This document shows, one piece after another, positions 37,488 through 47,450 of a stretch of DNA of 64,000 nucleotides. Source of the DNA: Paraburkholderia phenazinium. GTDB taxonomy: Bacteria > Pseudomonadota > Gammaproteobacteria > Burkholderiales > Burkholderiaceae. Under the pieces are notes generated by a model that searched no databases, was not told the origin of the DNA, and saw only the letters and a list, made by a program, of their open reading frames with translations. Numbering within the stretch: the first letter of the stretch is position 1; every line of letters starts with the position of its first letter. The position numbers and the translations under genes are program-made. The stretch spans positions 4,418,939 through 4,482,938 of the forward strand of contig NZ_FSRM01000001.1 of NCBI RefSeq assembly GCF_900141745.1. The letters run 5' to 3'.

Positions 37488-40280
37488 TCACCCAAACACC
37501 CGCTTCCACAACGCCAGCACAGCCGCGCGCTCCGCCTCGACGGTCTCCGGCTCGACGCGCGCCTTCTCCATCCCGTCGAGCCTCAACCTGTGCTGCAGCT
37601 TGCGATACGTGCGATAAGCCGCGCCAACCGTCTCGGCCTCTTCCTCGCTCATCATCCCAAAGCGCGACACCTCACGCAGCAACGCGATATTGCCCGTATT
37701 GCGGATCAGCTCGGGGTCACGCGCGGCGTGCAGCAGCACCCAATACTGAACGGTGAATTCGATATCCACCATCCCGCCGCGATCGTGCTTCAGATCGAAC
37801 AGCTCGGTACGGTTTGGATGGCCGGCTTCGACGCGTTCGCGCATCTCGACAATCTCTTTGGCGAGCGGCCCGGCCTCACGCGGCGTGGTCAGTACCTGCT
37901 CGCGGATCGCTTCGAACCTCGCGCCAATCTCGGCATCGCCCGCGCAGTAGCGTGCCCGCGACAACGCCTGGTGTTCCCACACCCACGCCGTATTGGCCGC
38001 ATCGCCCTCGCGTAACTGGTAGCGCCTGAACGCATCCAGATCGGTGACGAGCAGTCCCGATTCGCCGTTCGGCCGCAGCCGCAGGTCCACGTCGAACAGC
38101 GTGCCCGCACCGGTCGCCATGGTCAGCCACGTGATCAGACGCCGCGTATAGGTGGAATAGACGTCGGCGGCCGCATCGTCGGGGTCGTCGTAGAGAAAGA
38201 TCAGGTCGAGGTCCGACGCGTAGCCCAGTTCCTTACCGCCCAGTTTCCCGTACGCGATGATGGCAAAACGCGGCACCTCGCGATGACGTTTGGCCAGTTG
38301 CTTCCAGACTGCCTCGAGCGTCACGTCGAGCACGGCATCGGCCAGTTCGGAGAGCCGGTCGCTCACGTGTTCCACGCTCAGCTTGCCGGCCAGATCGATC
38401 AGCAGGATGCGGAACACTTCAGCCTGGTGCGCATGGCGCAGCAAATCCATCTGTTGTTCGACGCCGTCCGCCGCGGCAAGGCGCAAGCGCAGCGTGCGCT
38501 TGAACTCGGCCCAGTCGAACGGGCTCGCAATCGCTTCGTCATCGAGCAGTTCGTCGAGCAGTTGCGGATGGCGGATCAGATAACCGGCCGCCCAATGCGA
38601 GGCGCCCAGCACCGACAGTACGCGGTGCAACGCCTGCGGATATTCGGTCAACAGCGCCAGATACGCGCCGCGCCGGCTAACGGCCTCGAGCAGGTCGAAG
38701 AAGCGCGCCACCGTGTCGCCACGCCGCGCGGGCGGCTCCAGCGTGCGCGCGGCTTCAAGCGCTCGCTGCGCGACAATATCGAAGCGCTGCCGGCTACGCT
38801 CCGCAAGCCCCGCGTAGCGCGACGAATTCCACACGGCGCGCAGGCGCGCGAGCAGCTCGGCGGGCTCGGGAATTCCCAGTTCGGCGATGCGCGCCTGCAA
38901 CGCAGCTTCCGCACTATCGTCGGCCAGCGCGCTACTCCAGACCCACACCGCGGCACCGTCTTCCGGCGCACCGCAACCGTCGCGGCCGTTCACCTTGTCG
39001 GCGAAAATCTGGTCGAACTGCTGCTCGACCATCTCGCGATGCGCGTCGAGCTTCGCCATCAGCGCCGCGTAATCGTCGAAACCCATCGCACGGGCCAGCG
39101 CCGCGCGCTCTTCCGGATCCACCGGCATCGCATGCGTTTGCGCGTCATTGCGATACTGCAGCCGGTGCTCGAGTTCGCGCAGGAACCGATATGCCTGCGA
39201 GAGCCCCACACACACGACCGGCGCGATCAGACCATGCGTTGCGGCGTGGCGCAGCACGGCGAGCGTCGGCCGCACGCGCAGGCCCGCGTCCTGGCCGCCG
39301 CGAATCAACTGGAACACCTGGGCGCTAAATTCAATCTCGCGGATGCCGCCACGGCCAAGCTTGATGTCGTCGGCCTTGTCCGGCCGCATCGAGGCACGGC
39401 GCTGCGCCTCCTGGCGAATCTGCAGATGCAGCGCGCGAATCGCGCTGATCACGCCGAAGTCCAGATAGCGGCGATAGATAAACGGTGTGCAGATCGCATC
39501 GAGCTGCTTCTGCATGCGGCGTGCAGCGTCACTGCTGCCTTCGGACACAAGCCGCCCCTTGATCCAGGCGTAGCGCTCCCACTCGCGGCCCTGCACGTAA
39601 AAATACTCTTCGAGCATGCCAAGACTACACACCAGCGGTCCCGAATCGCCGTTCGGCCGCAGCCGCATATCGACGCGAAATACATAACCGTCGGCGGTCA
39701 CTTCGGCTAGCGCGGCGATCAGGCGTTTGCCGAGACGCGTGAAAAAGTCCTGTGTGGCAATCGGCGGACGCTGACCGCCGGCGGTCTCGCCGTCTTCTTC
39801 GTAAATGAAGATCAGGTCGATGTCAGACGATACGTTCAGCTCGCGTCCACCCAGCTTGCCCATGCCGACCACGCCGAGCGCAAGACGCTCGCCCTCGGGG
39901 CCGCGCGGCTCGCCGTAGAGCATTTCGAGATCGGCGGAGAGCACCGCCATCGCCCGCTGGATGGTCGTTTCGGCCAGATCGGTCATGGCTCCGGTGACTT
40001 CCGCAACATCGGCGCGCCCAGCCAGATCTCGCTCCATCACCGCGCAAAACACCTCGGTGCGTAACTGACGAAGCGCGCATTTGAGACCCTCTTCGGTCAA
40101 CGAACCATCGGCGGAACTCGCCAACGCCGCGCACAGATCGTCGAAGCGGGCTTCGATCCGTTCGCGCGTGACGGGTTCTGCAGCCAAGGTCGCAATGCGT
40201 TCGGCCAGTTCGGGACGAGCCGCCAGCGCGCGCGCTGCGTAATGTGAATAGCTGGAACTCAGGAGTGTGGCTTGGGTCAT
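37488..40280 (-). CDS. glnE: Bifunctional glutamine synthetase adenylyltransferase/deadenylase
   Basis: A 930-residue enzyme with two nucleotidyltransferase domains, visible as GMGKLGGRELNVSSDIDLIF in the N-half (deadenylylation) and IAYGKLGGKELGYASDLDLI in the C-half (adenylylation). It modifies glutamine synthetase in response to PII state, setting nitrogen assimilation. ATG 40280 (MTQATLLSSSYS) is chosen. TTG 40283 adds one residue. The gene is divergent from the YhdP-like gene with 175 bp between starts. Confidence 0.97.
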   Translation of the reverse strand: MTQATLLSSSYSHYAARALAARPELAERIATLAAEPVTRERIEARFDDLCAALASSADGSLTEEGLKCALRQLRTEVFCAVMERDLAGRADVAEVTGAMTDLAETTIQRAMAVLSADLEMLYGEPRGPEGERLALGVVGMGKLGGRELNVSSDIDLIFIYEEDGETAGGQRPPIATQDFFTRLGKRLIAALAEVTADGYVFRVDMRLRPNGDSGPLVCSLGMLEEYFYVQGREWERYAWIKGRLVSEGSSDAARRMQKQLDAICTPFIYRRYLDFGVISAIRALHLQIRQEAQRRASMRPDKADDIKLGRGGIREIEFSAQVFQLIRGGQDAGLRVRPTLAVLRHAATHGLIAPVVCVGLSQAYRFLRELEHRLQYRNDAQTHAMPVDPEERAALARAMGFDDYAALMAKLDAHREMVEQQFDQIFADKVNGRDGCGAPEDGAAVWVWSSALADDSAEAALQARIAELGIPEPAELLARLRAVWNSSRYAGLAERSRQRFDIVAQRALEAARTLEPPARRGDTVARFFDLLEAVSRRGAYLALLTEYPQALHRVLSVLGASHWAAGYLIRHPQLLDELLDDEAIASPFDWAEFKRTLRLRLAAADGVEQQMDLLRHAHQAEVFRILLIDLAGKLSVEHVSDRLSELADAVLDVTLEAVWKQLAKRHREVPRFAIIAYGKLGGKELGYASDLDLIFLYDDPDDAAADVYSTYTRRLITWLTMATGAGTLFDVDLRLRPNGESGLLVTDLDAFRRYQLREGDAANTAWVWEHQALSRARYCAGDAEIGARFEAIREQVLTTPREAGPLAKEIVEMRERVEAGHPNRTELFDLKHDRGGMVDIEFTVQYWVLLHAARDPELIRNTGNIALLREVSRFGMMSEEEAETVGAAYRTYRKLQHRLRLDGMEKARVEPETVEAERAAVLALWKRVFG

Positions 40281-40455
40281 CAAGGGTGTGGATCGTTCGT
40301 TGCTGTATCCATCTCATCACGGAGCCAGGCGCCGCGTCGCACAGGTCGCGAGACGGCATGGGCACAGGCTTTGAAGGATATTCGTCGCGACTGGCCCGTG
40401 TGTTACATTTCGTCGTCAGATCGCAAAACTACCATACGCCCATCCCCGCCGCAGC

Positions 40456-43400
40456 ATGTCCGAGCGAAACGAATCCGCCGCGCAACAGGAAGCCGGACAA
40501 GTCAGGTCAGTGAGCGGCGACCACCACGTGGTGCTGCGCCACACCCTGAGAGTGCTGCTGGGGATCGCGCTCGTCGTTTATTTCATTGCAGCGGCTCTGT
40601 TCATGGGTCTGCGTTACGGCTTGCTGCCGTACGTCGATTCTTTCCGGCCGCGCATCGAAACCCTCGTCTCCGAGAAGATCCACGCGCAACTCACTATCGG
40701 CAAACTGGCGCCGCACTGGACCGGTTTCCAGCCCGGCATCGACGTCACCAACCTGATGATCCGGGACCGCGAAGGCAAGGTCGGGCTAAACATCCCGCAT
40801 GCCACCGCCACGGTCTCGTGGAGTTCGCTGTGGCAATTCAAGCCGATCCTCTCGAGCCTGATCGTCAATCAGCCTGACGTGCTGATCGAGCGCGGCAGCG
40901 ACGGCTCGCTCTCGGTCGCCGGCGTCGTGGCGCCGAGCACCCATACCGGCAATGACACCTTCAGCTCGTGGCTACTGCGCCAGCAGGCCATTGTGCTGCG
41001 CGGCGGCACGCTAAGGTGGCACGACGCGCGCCACGATGCACCTGAACTTGCGCTGCAGAACATTCGTCTGGCCATTCTCAACGACGGCTATAACCACCAC
41101 CTCGCGCTGCAGGCGCCGCCGGACGGCCGGGTCCTGCATGGCCCGCTCGATTTCCGCGTGTACTTCAAACATGCGCCTTTGTCGGCTATCGGCAAGCCGA
41201 TCAACTGGACCGGCCAGGCTTACGTGTCGACCGGCCCGGTCGATCTGCCCGCGCTAGCCCACTACATGGATTTCCCAATCGAGACGTTCGCGGGCCGGAT
41301 CGACAACGCTATCTGGATCGACTTCGCCCAAGGCCGGACGACCTCGGCGAGCGGCGAGCTGAGCGGCTCCGATATCTCGTTGCGCGTGCGGCCGACCCAG
41401 CCGCGCCTGGACGTGCCGGTCGCGAGCTTTTCCTGGAAAGTCGAGACGGGACCGGACGACTACACGCTGCAACTGAACCACCTGCACGCGGAACTCGGCC
41501 AGCCGCCGCTCGAGGACGGCACGCCGCTCACCCGCACGCTGGCCCTCACCACTTTAAGCGGCCACTACCGCCGCGCATCGGTACAGCACGGCCAGTTGTT
41601 TAGCGTGACCGGCGACCGTGTCGATCTCGGCATACTCGCCGAATTCAGTCGCGCGCTCCCGCTCTCGGGACATCTGTTGAATGAACTGGTGCGCTTCGAC
41701 CCTCGCGGCCTGGTGGCGAACTACCTGATCGAGGTCGAACGGGCCAGGCCCGAATCCGGCGAGGCGGCCAGCGAACGTAATGCAGGGGGCGCCGAACCGA
41801 TCGTGCGCTACCGCTTCAAGGCGGACCTGCAGGGCATCAGCGTCGCGGCCCAGGAGCCGCCGCCAGGGCTCACCCCGTTGGGTCACCCGCGGGCCGGCTT
41901 GCCTGGCGTGGAAAATCTGTGGGGTAGCGTCGACGCCGACGAAAATCATGGCGCCATGAGCATCGACACCAACAACGTGGCCCTTACGCTGCCTGGTGTT
42001 TTCGATAACCCGCGCCTCAGATTCGACCGCCTGAAGGGTCGCGGCAGCTGGACGGTCAAGCCGGCGGCGCCAGGTGAAGCCCACAAGGCGTTTGCCATTA
42101 CCGTCCCGGAACTGAGCGTCGCCAATGCGGATGCGGTCGCTTCGGCGACCGCGAACTACAGCAATCCCGGCCACGGTCGCGGCTCACTCGACCTGACGGC
42201 GAAGTTCGAGCACGCCCAGGTCACGCGGATCGTCCGCTACCTCCCCACCAGCATCCCCGAGAAGCTGCGCACCTACCTGGGTCACGGGCTGCAAGCCGGC
42301 ATCTCGCGCGGCGGGGTGATCGAGATACACGGCGATCTCACCAAATTCCCCTACTCGCGCGACCCAACTGCCGGCGTGTTCCAGATCGTGGCGCCGTTCA
42401 AGGGCGGCAAGTTCGACCCGTCACCTTTCCCGCCGCGCATGATGAAAGACGGCGTGACGCCGAATGTGTGGCCGCCGCTGGATGGTATCGACGGCACGTT
42501 CTCGCTGAAAGAGAACGTGCTGCGCTTCGACGTCGATCGCGCGCACTACAAGCGCGTCGCGCTCGGCAAGGTCAGCGGCAAGATCGACGATCTGGGCACC
42601 AAGGCATCGAGCCTGGTCATCAACGGCGATGGACACGGGCCGCTCGCCGACATGCTCGACTACGTCAACGCGAGTTCGCTCGGCAGTCTCTCGAAGCATG
42701 TCGGCGAAAAGGTGCAGGCCGAAGGGCCCGCATCGCTGGCACTGAAGCTGACAGTGCCGCGTACGCCGAAACCGCACATCGCCGTCGAGGGTGCGATCGG
42801 CTTCCAGAACAACCGTCTCAGCACCGACAACGTGCCGCCGCTGTCGCAACTGACCGGCAAGGTTCATTTCACCGAACACACCGCCCAGCTCGATCACTTG
42901 AGCGGCCAGTTCATGGGCGGTGACGTGCACGCCAACGGCGGTGTGCAGAACAACGGCACTTACGCGCTTGATCTGAACGGCCACATTGCCGTCGACGCAG
43001 CACGCGGTCTGAATCTGCACGGACCAGCCGCCCAGGTGCTCACGCGCATGAACGGCAGCGCGCCCTACGAGGTAAACGTAACGGGAGCCAAAGGGCATCT
43101 GCCTAATGTCACGGCCAACTCCGACCTGACCAGCCTCGCGCTCGACTTCCCCGCGCCGTTCAACAAGCCGCTCGGCCAACCGATGCCGCTGCATTTCACC
43201 TTCAAGCCCGCCGCCTCGGAAAGCGACGCCGGCCTGCAACGCGCCGACCTCAAGTTCGGCCCGATAGCCGCCACCTACCTGCTGCGCCACACGCCGGGCA
43301 AGCCGCCGGAGGTGGTGGTCGGCGCAGTCGGTGTCAACAAGCCGGCTGAACTGCCGAGCGAAGGCGTGATCGCCGCGGTCGACATCGACGCGTTTGACGC

Positions 43401-44649
43401 GGATCAATGGCGCGCCCTGGTGACCCAGATGCGCAGCAAGGAAACGCCCCCGCCGCCCGGCACCCCGGCGAGCGCCCCCAACCCGACGCTTACGCAGTTC
43501 CTGCCCAACCGCTTTGCCGTGCATATCGGCACGTTGACGCTGCTCAAGCGCCACTGGGAAAGCGTGATCGTCGGCGCATCGCGGGACAACGGCAACTGGC
43601 AGGCCAACATCGCCTCGAATCAGGTTTCCGGCCACGTGGCCTGGCTGCCCGGCCCCGTCAAAGGTTCGCCGGGGACGCTGCAGGCCCGTCTCGCCCGCCT
43701 GGTGATTCCGTCTGCCACCGAAAACGATCTGCTCGGCCAGGCGATCTCGGCCCCGGCGCAGAACATGCCGACGATCGATCTGGTGGTGAACGAACTGATC
43801 GTGCGCGACCACAACATCGGCAGTCTCGAAGTCGACGCGCATAACTTCCAGGAAGACGGCGTGCCGGTCTGGCAGCTGGACAAGCTCGACATCACCAACC
43901 CGGCTGCCACGCTGACCGCCACCGCCAACTGGCGCACCTCGACGCAGCTCGGCGCCAATGCCGACGAAGACACGCCAAAGCGCACCGTGTTCGACTTCAA
44001 GCTCGATATCAAGGATGCCGGCGCGTTGCTCCAGCAGTTCGGCCAACCGCGCACGCTCAAGGGCGGCAGCGGCACGCTGTCGGGCAAGGTCGTCTGGCGT
44101 GGCGGCCCGACCCGCATCGACTATCCGACGCTGAACGGCAACCTGGCCGTCGACATGCGCCATGGCCAGATTCTCAAGGTCGATCCGGGCGTCGCCAAGC
44201 TGCTGGGCGTGCTGAGCCTGCAAAGCCTTGCGCGCTTTGCGACGCTCAATTTCAAGGACGTGATCGGCGAAGGTCTGCCGTTTGAAAGCGTGACCGGAAC
44301 CGGACAGATCAGCGACGGCATCGGCCGCACCGACAACTTCAGGATGGTGACCGCGCCGGCCCGCGCCGAGATGGCGGGCTCGGTGGATCTCGCGCAGGAG
44401 ACCCAGGACCTGCACGTGCACATTGTGCCGACCGTCAGCGCGGGCGCTGGCGTGGTGGCGGCCACGGTGATCAATCCGCTGTTCGGCCTCGCTGCGCTGG
44501 TGGCGGACCTCGCGCTGTCGAAGTCGATTTCGAAGGCGTTCGCAATGGACTACGCCATCACCGGTTCGTGGTCAAAACCCCACGTCGAGCGGGTGCGCGG
44601 CGATCGCGGTAAGATGGACCTGCCGGCTTCGACCGTGGAAGCGCAGTGA
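40456..44649 (+). CDS. yhdP: YhdP-family AsmA-like phospholipid transport protein
   Basis: A 1397-residue protein with one N-terminal transmembrane helix (LRVLLGIALVVYFIAAALF) followed by a long periplasmic repeated beta structure, the DUF3971/AsmA-like bridge. YhdP, TamB and YdbH form conduits moving phospholipids from the inner to the outer membrane. Landmarks include VTNLMIRDREGKVGLNIPHA near the start, and a C-terminal AsmA-like block with VVAATVINPLFGLAALVADL. The length is somewhat above E. coli YhdP (about 1270). A 666-codon antisense frame here is an artefact. Confidence 0.93.
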   Translation: MSERNESAAQQEAGQVRSVSGDHHVVLRHTLRVLLGIALVVYFIAAALFMGLRYGLLPYVDSFRPRIETLVSEKIHAQLTIGKLAPHWTGFQPGIDVTNLMIRDREGKVGLNIPHATATVSWSSLWQFKPILSSLIVNQPDVLIERGSDGSLSVAGVVAPSTHTGNDTFSSWLLRQQAIVLRGGTLRWHDARHDAPELALQNIRLAILNDGYNHHLALQAPPDGRVLHGPLDFRVYFKHAPLSAIGKPINWTGQAYVSTGPVDLPALAHYMDFPIETFAGRIDNAIWIDFAQGRTTSASGELSGSDISLRVRPTQPRLDVPVASFSWKVETGPDDYTLQLNHLHAELGQPPLEDGTPLTRTLALTTLSGHYRRASVQHGQLFSVTGDRVDLGILAEFSRALPLSGHLLNELVRFDPRGLVANYLIEVERARPESGEAASERNAGGAEPIVRYRFKADLQGISVAAQEPPPGLTPLGHPRAGLPGVENLWGSVDADENHGAMSIDTNNVALTLPGVFDNPRLRFDRLKGRGSWTVKPAAPGEAHKAFAITVPELSVANADAVASATANYSNPGHGRGSLDLTAKFEHAQVTRIVRYLPTSIPEKLRTYLGHGLQAGISRGGVIEIHGDLTKFPYSRDPTAGVFQIVAPFKGGKFDPSPFPPRMMKDGVTPNVWPPLDGIDGTFSLKENVLRFDVDRAHYKRVALGKVSGKIDDLGTKASSLVINGDGHGPLADMLDYVNASSLGSLSKHVGEKVQAEGPASLALKLTVPRTPKPHIAVEGAIGFQNNRLSTDNVPPLSQLTGKVHFTEHTAQLDHLSGQFMGGDVHANGGVQNNGTYALDLNGHIAVDAARGLNLHGPAAQVLTRMNGSAPYEVNVTGAKGHLPNVTANSDLTSLALDFPAPFNKPLGQPMPLHFTFKPAASESDAGLQRADLKFGPIAATYLLRHTPGKPPEVVVGAVGVNKPAELPSEGVIAAVDIDAFDADQWRALVTQMRSKETPPPPGTPASAPNPTLTQFLPNRFAVHIGTLTLLKRHWESVIVGASRDNGNWQANIASNQVSGHVAWLPGPVKGSPGTLQARLARLVIPSATENDLLGQAISAPAQNMPTIDLVVNELIVRDHNIGSLEVDAHNFQEDGVPVWQLDKLDITNPAATLTATANWRTSTQLGANADEDTPKRTVFDFKLDIKDAGALLQQFGQPRTLKGGSGTLSGKVVWRGGPTRIDYPTLNGNLAVDMRHGQILKVDPGVAKLLGVLSLQSLARFATLNFKDVIGEGLPFESVTGTGQISDGIGRTDNFRMVTAPARAEMAGSVDLAQETQDLHVHIVPTVSAGAGVVAATVINPLFGLAALVADLALSKSISKAFAMDYAITGSWSKPHVERVRGDRGKMDLPASTVEAQ

Positions 44650-44777
44650 GTCCCGCAGCGAGCCCGTATCGCCGGGTTCAGCGGTCCCGCGGTGGCGAAG
44701 CGGCGGCGGTACAGCCTTGATCGACGTATGCAGCGCCTGCGGTCGGCGTTGCCCAGCCGGGAGTCTTCGAAACGCTC

Positions 44778-45620
44778 ATGAGCGAACAACACGCCAATCC
44801 CCCCTCCCTTAGCCCGTCCTTCCGCGTCGCCGCATTGCAGATGGTGAGCACGCCGGATCGCGACCGCAATCTCGCCGAAGCCGAACGCCTCATTGCCGAG
44901 GCCGCTGCCGACGGCGCGCAACTGGTCCTGCTGCCCGAATACTTCTGTTTCATGGGTTTTAAGGATACCGACAAGCTCAGCGTACGCGAACCCTACGGCG
45001 ACGGCCCGATCCAGCGCTTTCTTTCCGACGCGGCGCGCCGCCACGGCGTCTGGGTAATAGGCGGCACATTGCCGATCACGGCGCCCGAAGCGAACCGCGT
45101 CCTGAACACCACGCTGGTGTTCAACCCAAAGGGCGAGGAAGTCACCCGCTACGACAAGATTCACCTGTTCAACTTCGAAAAAGGTGAAGAATCGTTCGAC
45201 GAAGCGCGCACCATCCGCCCGGGCTCCGAGGTCCGCACCTTCGAGGCGCCGTTCGGAAGAGTCGGCCTGTCGGTCTGCTACGATTTGCGTTTCCCGGAGT
45301 TGTACCGCCGGCTGGGCGATTGCGCGCTGATCGTGGTGCCGTCCGCTTTCACCTACACGACCGGCCGTGCGCACTGGGAAATGCTGCTGCGCGCCCGCGC
45401 CGTCGAGAACCAGTGTTACGTGCTCGCCGCGGCGCAAGGCGGCAAGCACGAGAACGGCCGCCGCACATGGGGACACAGCATGCTGATCGACCCGTGGGGC
45501 GAGATCGTCGCGGTACGCGAGGAAGGTGCCGGCGTGGTGGCCGGCAATCTCGAACGGGCACGCATCGACGAAGTCCGGCAGAGCCTGCCGGCCTGGCGTC
45601 ACCGCGTACTGACGAGTTAA
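44778..45620 (+). CDS. Carbon-nitrogen hydrolase (Nit1/deaminated-glutathione amidase-like)
   Basis: A 280-residue nitrilase-superfamily protein. The Glu-Lys-Cys triad is visible: Glu in [11 protein letters not shown], Lys in [13 protein letters not shown], and Cys in [20 protein letters not shown]. Sequence around [20 protein letters not shown] resembles Nit1-type amidases that repair deaminated glutathione. The substrate is an inference. It lies between the YhdP-like gene and tldD on the same strand, in an order I recall from other betaproteobacteria. Confidence 0.9.
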   Translation: MSEQHANPPSLSPSFRVAALQMVSTPDRDRNLAEAERLIAEAAADGAQLVLLPEYFCFMGFKDTDKLSVREPYGDGPIQRFLSDAARRHGVWVIGGTLPITAPEANRVLNTTLVFNPKGEEVTRYDKIHLFNFEKGEESFDEARTIRPGSEVRTFEAPFGRVGLSVCYDLRFPELYRRLGDCALIVVPSAFTYTTGRAHWEMLLRARAVENQCYVLAAAQGGKHENGRRTWGHSMLIDPWGEIVAVREEGAGVVAGNLERARIDEVRQSLPAWRHRVLTS

Positions 45621-45717
45621 AGCTGCACCAGACATTGAAAGTCCGACGCCGCCCACCCATGTATGTGATGCGCGTGCGCCAACCGAACCCCTTTGTATCG
45701 AGCAGAAGACACTTCGC

Positions 45718-47184
45718 ATGAACATCATCGAACCCGGTATCCGTAATCTCGCCACTGCCAAGGACGTGCTCCTCACGCCCTACGGCCTCGACGAAGCTCT
45801 GCTGTCACGCACGCTCGCCGAAATCTTCACGCACCGCATCGACTACGCGGACCTGTATTTCCAGGCCACCCGTAGCGAAGCCTGGAGCCTTGAAGAAGGT
45901 ATCGTGAAATCTGGCAGCTTCAGCATCGATCAAGGGGTGGGCGTACGCGCCGTCTCGGGCGACCGGACCGCGTTTGCCTACTCGGACGATCTGTCGCCCG
46001 AGGCCATTCGCCAGGCTGCGCTCGCCACCCGCTCGATCGCCAAGGCCGGCGGCGGCAAGCAGAAGATCAAGGTTGCCCCTTCGCTGACCGGCATTGCCGG
46101 ACGCGACCTGTATCTGCCGTCCGATCCGCTGCATTCGCTCGACGCGACCGCCAAGGTCAAGCTGCTCGAACGCGTCGAACAGATGGCGCGCAGCCGCGAT
46201 CCGCGTATCACCCAGGTGATGGCGGGTCTGGCCGGCGAATACGACGTGGTGCTGGTGGCGCGCAGCGACGGCGCGCTCGCCGCGGACATCCGGCCGCTGG
46301 TGCGTGTCTCCGTCACGGTGATCGCTGAGCAGAACGGCCGCCGCGAGATCGGCAGCGGCGGCGGCGGTGGCCGCTTCGATTACGGCTATTTCACGGACGC
46401 GGTGTTGTCAAAGTACGTCGATGACGCGGTGCACGCTGCGCTGGTCAACCTCGACGCCCGCCCGGCCCCGGCCGGCGCGATGACCGTCGTGCTAGGCCCG
46501 GGCTGGCCCGGCGTGCTGCTGCACGAAGCAATCGGCCACGGTCTCGAAGGCGACTTCAACCGCAAGGGATCGTCGGCGTTTGCTGGACGCATCGGCGAGC
46601 GCGTCGCGGCCAAGGGCGTCACGGTGGTCGACGACGGCACGCTGCCGAATCGCCGCGGCTCGCTCAATATCGACGATGAAGGCAATCCGACCCAGTGCAC
46701 CACGCTGATCGAGGACGGCATCCTGAAGGGCTATATCCAGGACACGCTGAACGCCCGCCTCATGAAGATGCCGGTAACGGGCAACGCGCGCCGCGAGTCG
46801 TACGCAGCCCTGCCGATGCCGCGCATGACGAACACCTACATGCTGAACGGCGACAAGGATCCGCAGGAAATCATTGCCTCGGTGAAAAACGGCCTGTACG
46901 CGGTGAATTTCGGCGGCGGTCAGGTCGACATCACCAACGGCAAGTTCGTATTCTCGGCGTCCGAGGCCTACATGATCGAAGACGGCAAGGTGACGTATCC
47001 AGTGAAGGGCGCGACGCTGATCGGCAGCGGCCCGGAATCGCTCAAGTTCGTCAGCATGATCGGCAACGATATGGCGCTGGATTCCGGTGTCGGCGTATGT
47101 GGCAAGGAAGGTCAAAGCGTGCCGGTGGGCGTTGGCCAACCGACCCTGCGCATCGAGAAGATGACGGTGGGCGGCACGGCCTGA
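45718..47184 (+). CDS. tldD: Metalloprotease TldD
   Basis: A 488-residue TldD/PmbA-family protein. The zinc-binding HExxxH is in LLHEAIGHGLEGDFNRKG near residue 263. Other landmarks are RRGSLNIDDEGNPTQCT and NTYMLNGDKDPQEI. TldD with PmbA (TldE) forms a protease that processes peptide antibiotics and antitoxins such as CcdA. TldE is not in this window. Hairpins follow the stop codon. Confidence 0.96.
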   Translation: MNIIEPGIRNLATAKDVLLTPYGLDEALLSRTLAEIFTHRIDYADLYFQATRSEAWSLEEGIVKSGSFSIDQGVGVRAVSGDRTAFAYSDDLSPEAIRQAALATRSIAKAGGGKQKIKVAPSLTGIAGRDLYLPSDPLHSLDATAKVKLLERVEQMARSRDPRITQVMAGLAGEYDVVLVARSDGALAADIRPLVRVSVTVIAEQNGRREIGSGGGGGRFDYGYFTDAVLSKYVDDAVHAALVNLDARPAPAGAMTVVLGPGWPGVLLHEAIGHGLEGDFNRKGSSAFAGRIGERVAAKGVTVVDDGTLPNRRGSLNIDDEGNPTQCTTLIEDGILKGYIQDTLNARLMKMPVTGNARRESYAALPMPRMTNTYMLNGDKDPQEIIASVKNGLYAVNFGGGQVDITNGKFVFSASEAYMIEDGKVTYPVKGATLIGSGPESLKFVSMIGNDMALDSGVGVCGKEGQSVPVGVGQPTLRIEKMTVGGTA

Positions 47185-47194
47185 TCGTCAAAAA

Positions 47195-47245
47195 CGCATA
47201 CTTCGTGCAAATTTTTCACGAAGTATGCGGATAATCCGCATTTTT
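47195..47245 (+). terminator. Two overlapping hairpins after tldD, the second with a T-run
   Basis: Hairpin A: CGCATACTTCGTG (47195-47207) pairs perfectly with CACGAAGTATGCG (47217-47229), 13 bp, loop CAAATTTTT. Hairpin B: TGCGGA (47226-47231), loop TAA, TCCGCA (47235-47240), then TTTTT. The two share 47226-47229, so they cannot both form fully. B is a plausible intrinsic terminator for tldD. Confidence 0.8.
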
Positions 47246-47257
47246 GGCGCCCACCGG

Positions 47258-47286
47258 TTGTCAATCGAGACTACCCGGGTTATAAA
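47258..47286 (+). promoter_or_regulatory. Sigma-70 promoter of the aroG leader
   Basis: TTGTCA (47258-47263), 17 bp, TATAAA (47281-47286). Transcription is expected near 47293, giving a leader of about 210 nt before aroG. Confidence 0.75.
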
Positions 47287-47323
47287 GTCATCCACCCTTT
47301 TTGACGCACGACCTTACTTCGCC

Positions 47324-47392
47324 ATGTCCGCCAAGTTTTATTTTTACTTTTTCTGGCATCTCAGACCGCTGGCGGATCGAGAGGGGTGTTAG
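47324..47392 (+). CDS. Aromatic-rich leader peptide of the DAHP synthase gene (22 codons)
   Basis: The ORF runs ATG to TAG and has the run FYFYFFW at residues 5-11 followed by His: four Phe, two Tyr and one Trp codon in seven consecutive positions. It begins MSAK and ends ADREGC. Such a run is diagnostic of attenuation leaders, where ribosome stalling senses charged tRNA. Its position, between a sigma-70 promoter and an intrinsic terminator in front of the first enzyme of the aromatic pathway, fits exactly. No strong ribosome-binding site is visible before the ATG. It was found by reading the leader, as it is shorter than usual ORF cut-offs. Confidence 0.85.
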   Translation: MSAKFYFYFFWHLRPLADREGC

Positions 47393-47450
47393 TGCACGTA
47401 AGGCACCCGAAATTCCCGAAAAACCGCCAGCGAGTCTGGCGGTTTTTTTT
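47327..47450 (+). promoter_or_regulatory. Transcription attenuator with alternative 1:2, 2:3 and 3:4 pairings
   Basis: Segment 1 TCCGCCA (47327-47333, leader codons 2-4) pairs with TGGCGGA of segment 2 (47370-47376). Segment 2 CGCTGGCGG (47367-47375) pairs perfectly with segment 3 CCGCCAGCG (47424-47432) as antiterminator, extendable by AGAC/GTCT. Segment 3 AAACCGCCAG (47421-47430) pairs with segment 4 CTGGCGGTTT (47436-47445), giving the terminator with eight Ts. Stalling on the Phe/Tyr/Trp codons would cover segment 1 and free segment 2 for antitermination. Completing the leader would mask segment 2 and allow termination. Confidence 0.85.
47421..47450 (+). terminator. Intrinsic terminator of the aroG attenuator
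   Basis: A perfect 10-bp stem, AAACCGCCAG / CTGGCGGTTT, with loop CGAGT and an uninterrupted run of eight T (47443-47450), 54 bp before the aroG ATG. Confidence 0.92.

Noticed and set aside
42421..44421. 666-codon open frame on the minus strand opposite the YhdP-like gene
   Set aside because: A shadow of a long GC-rich gene; no domain signatures and heavy in Arg, His and Val.
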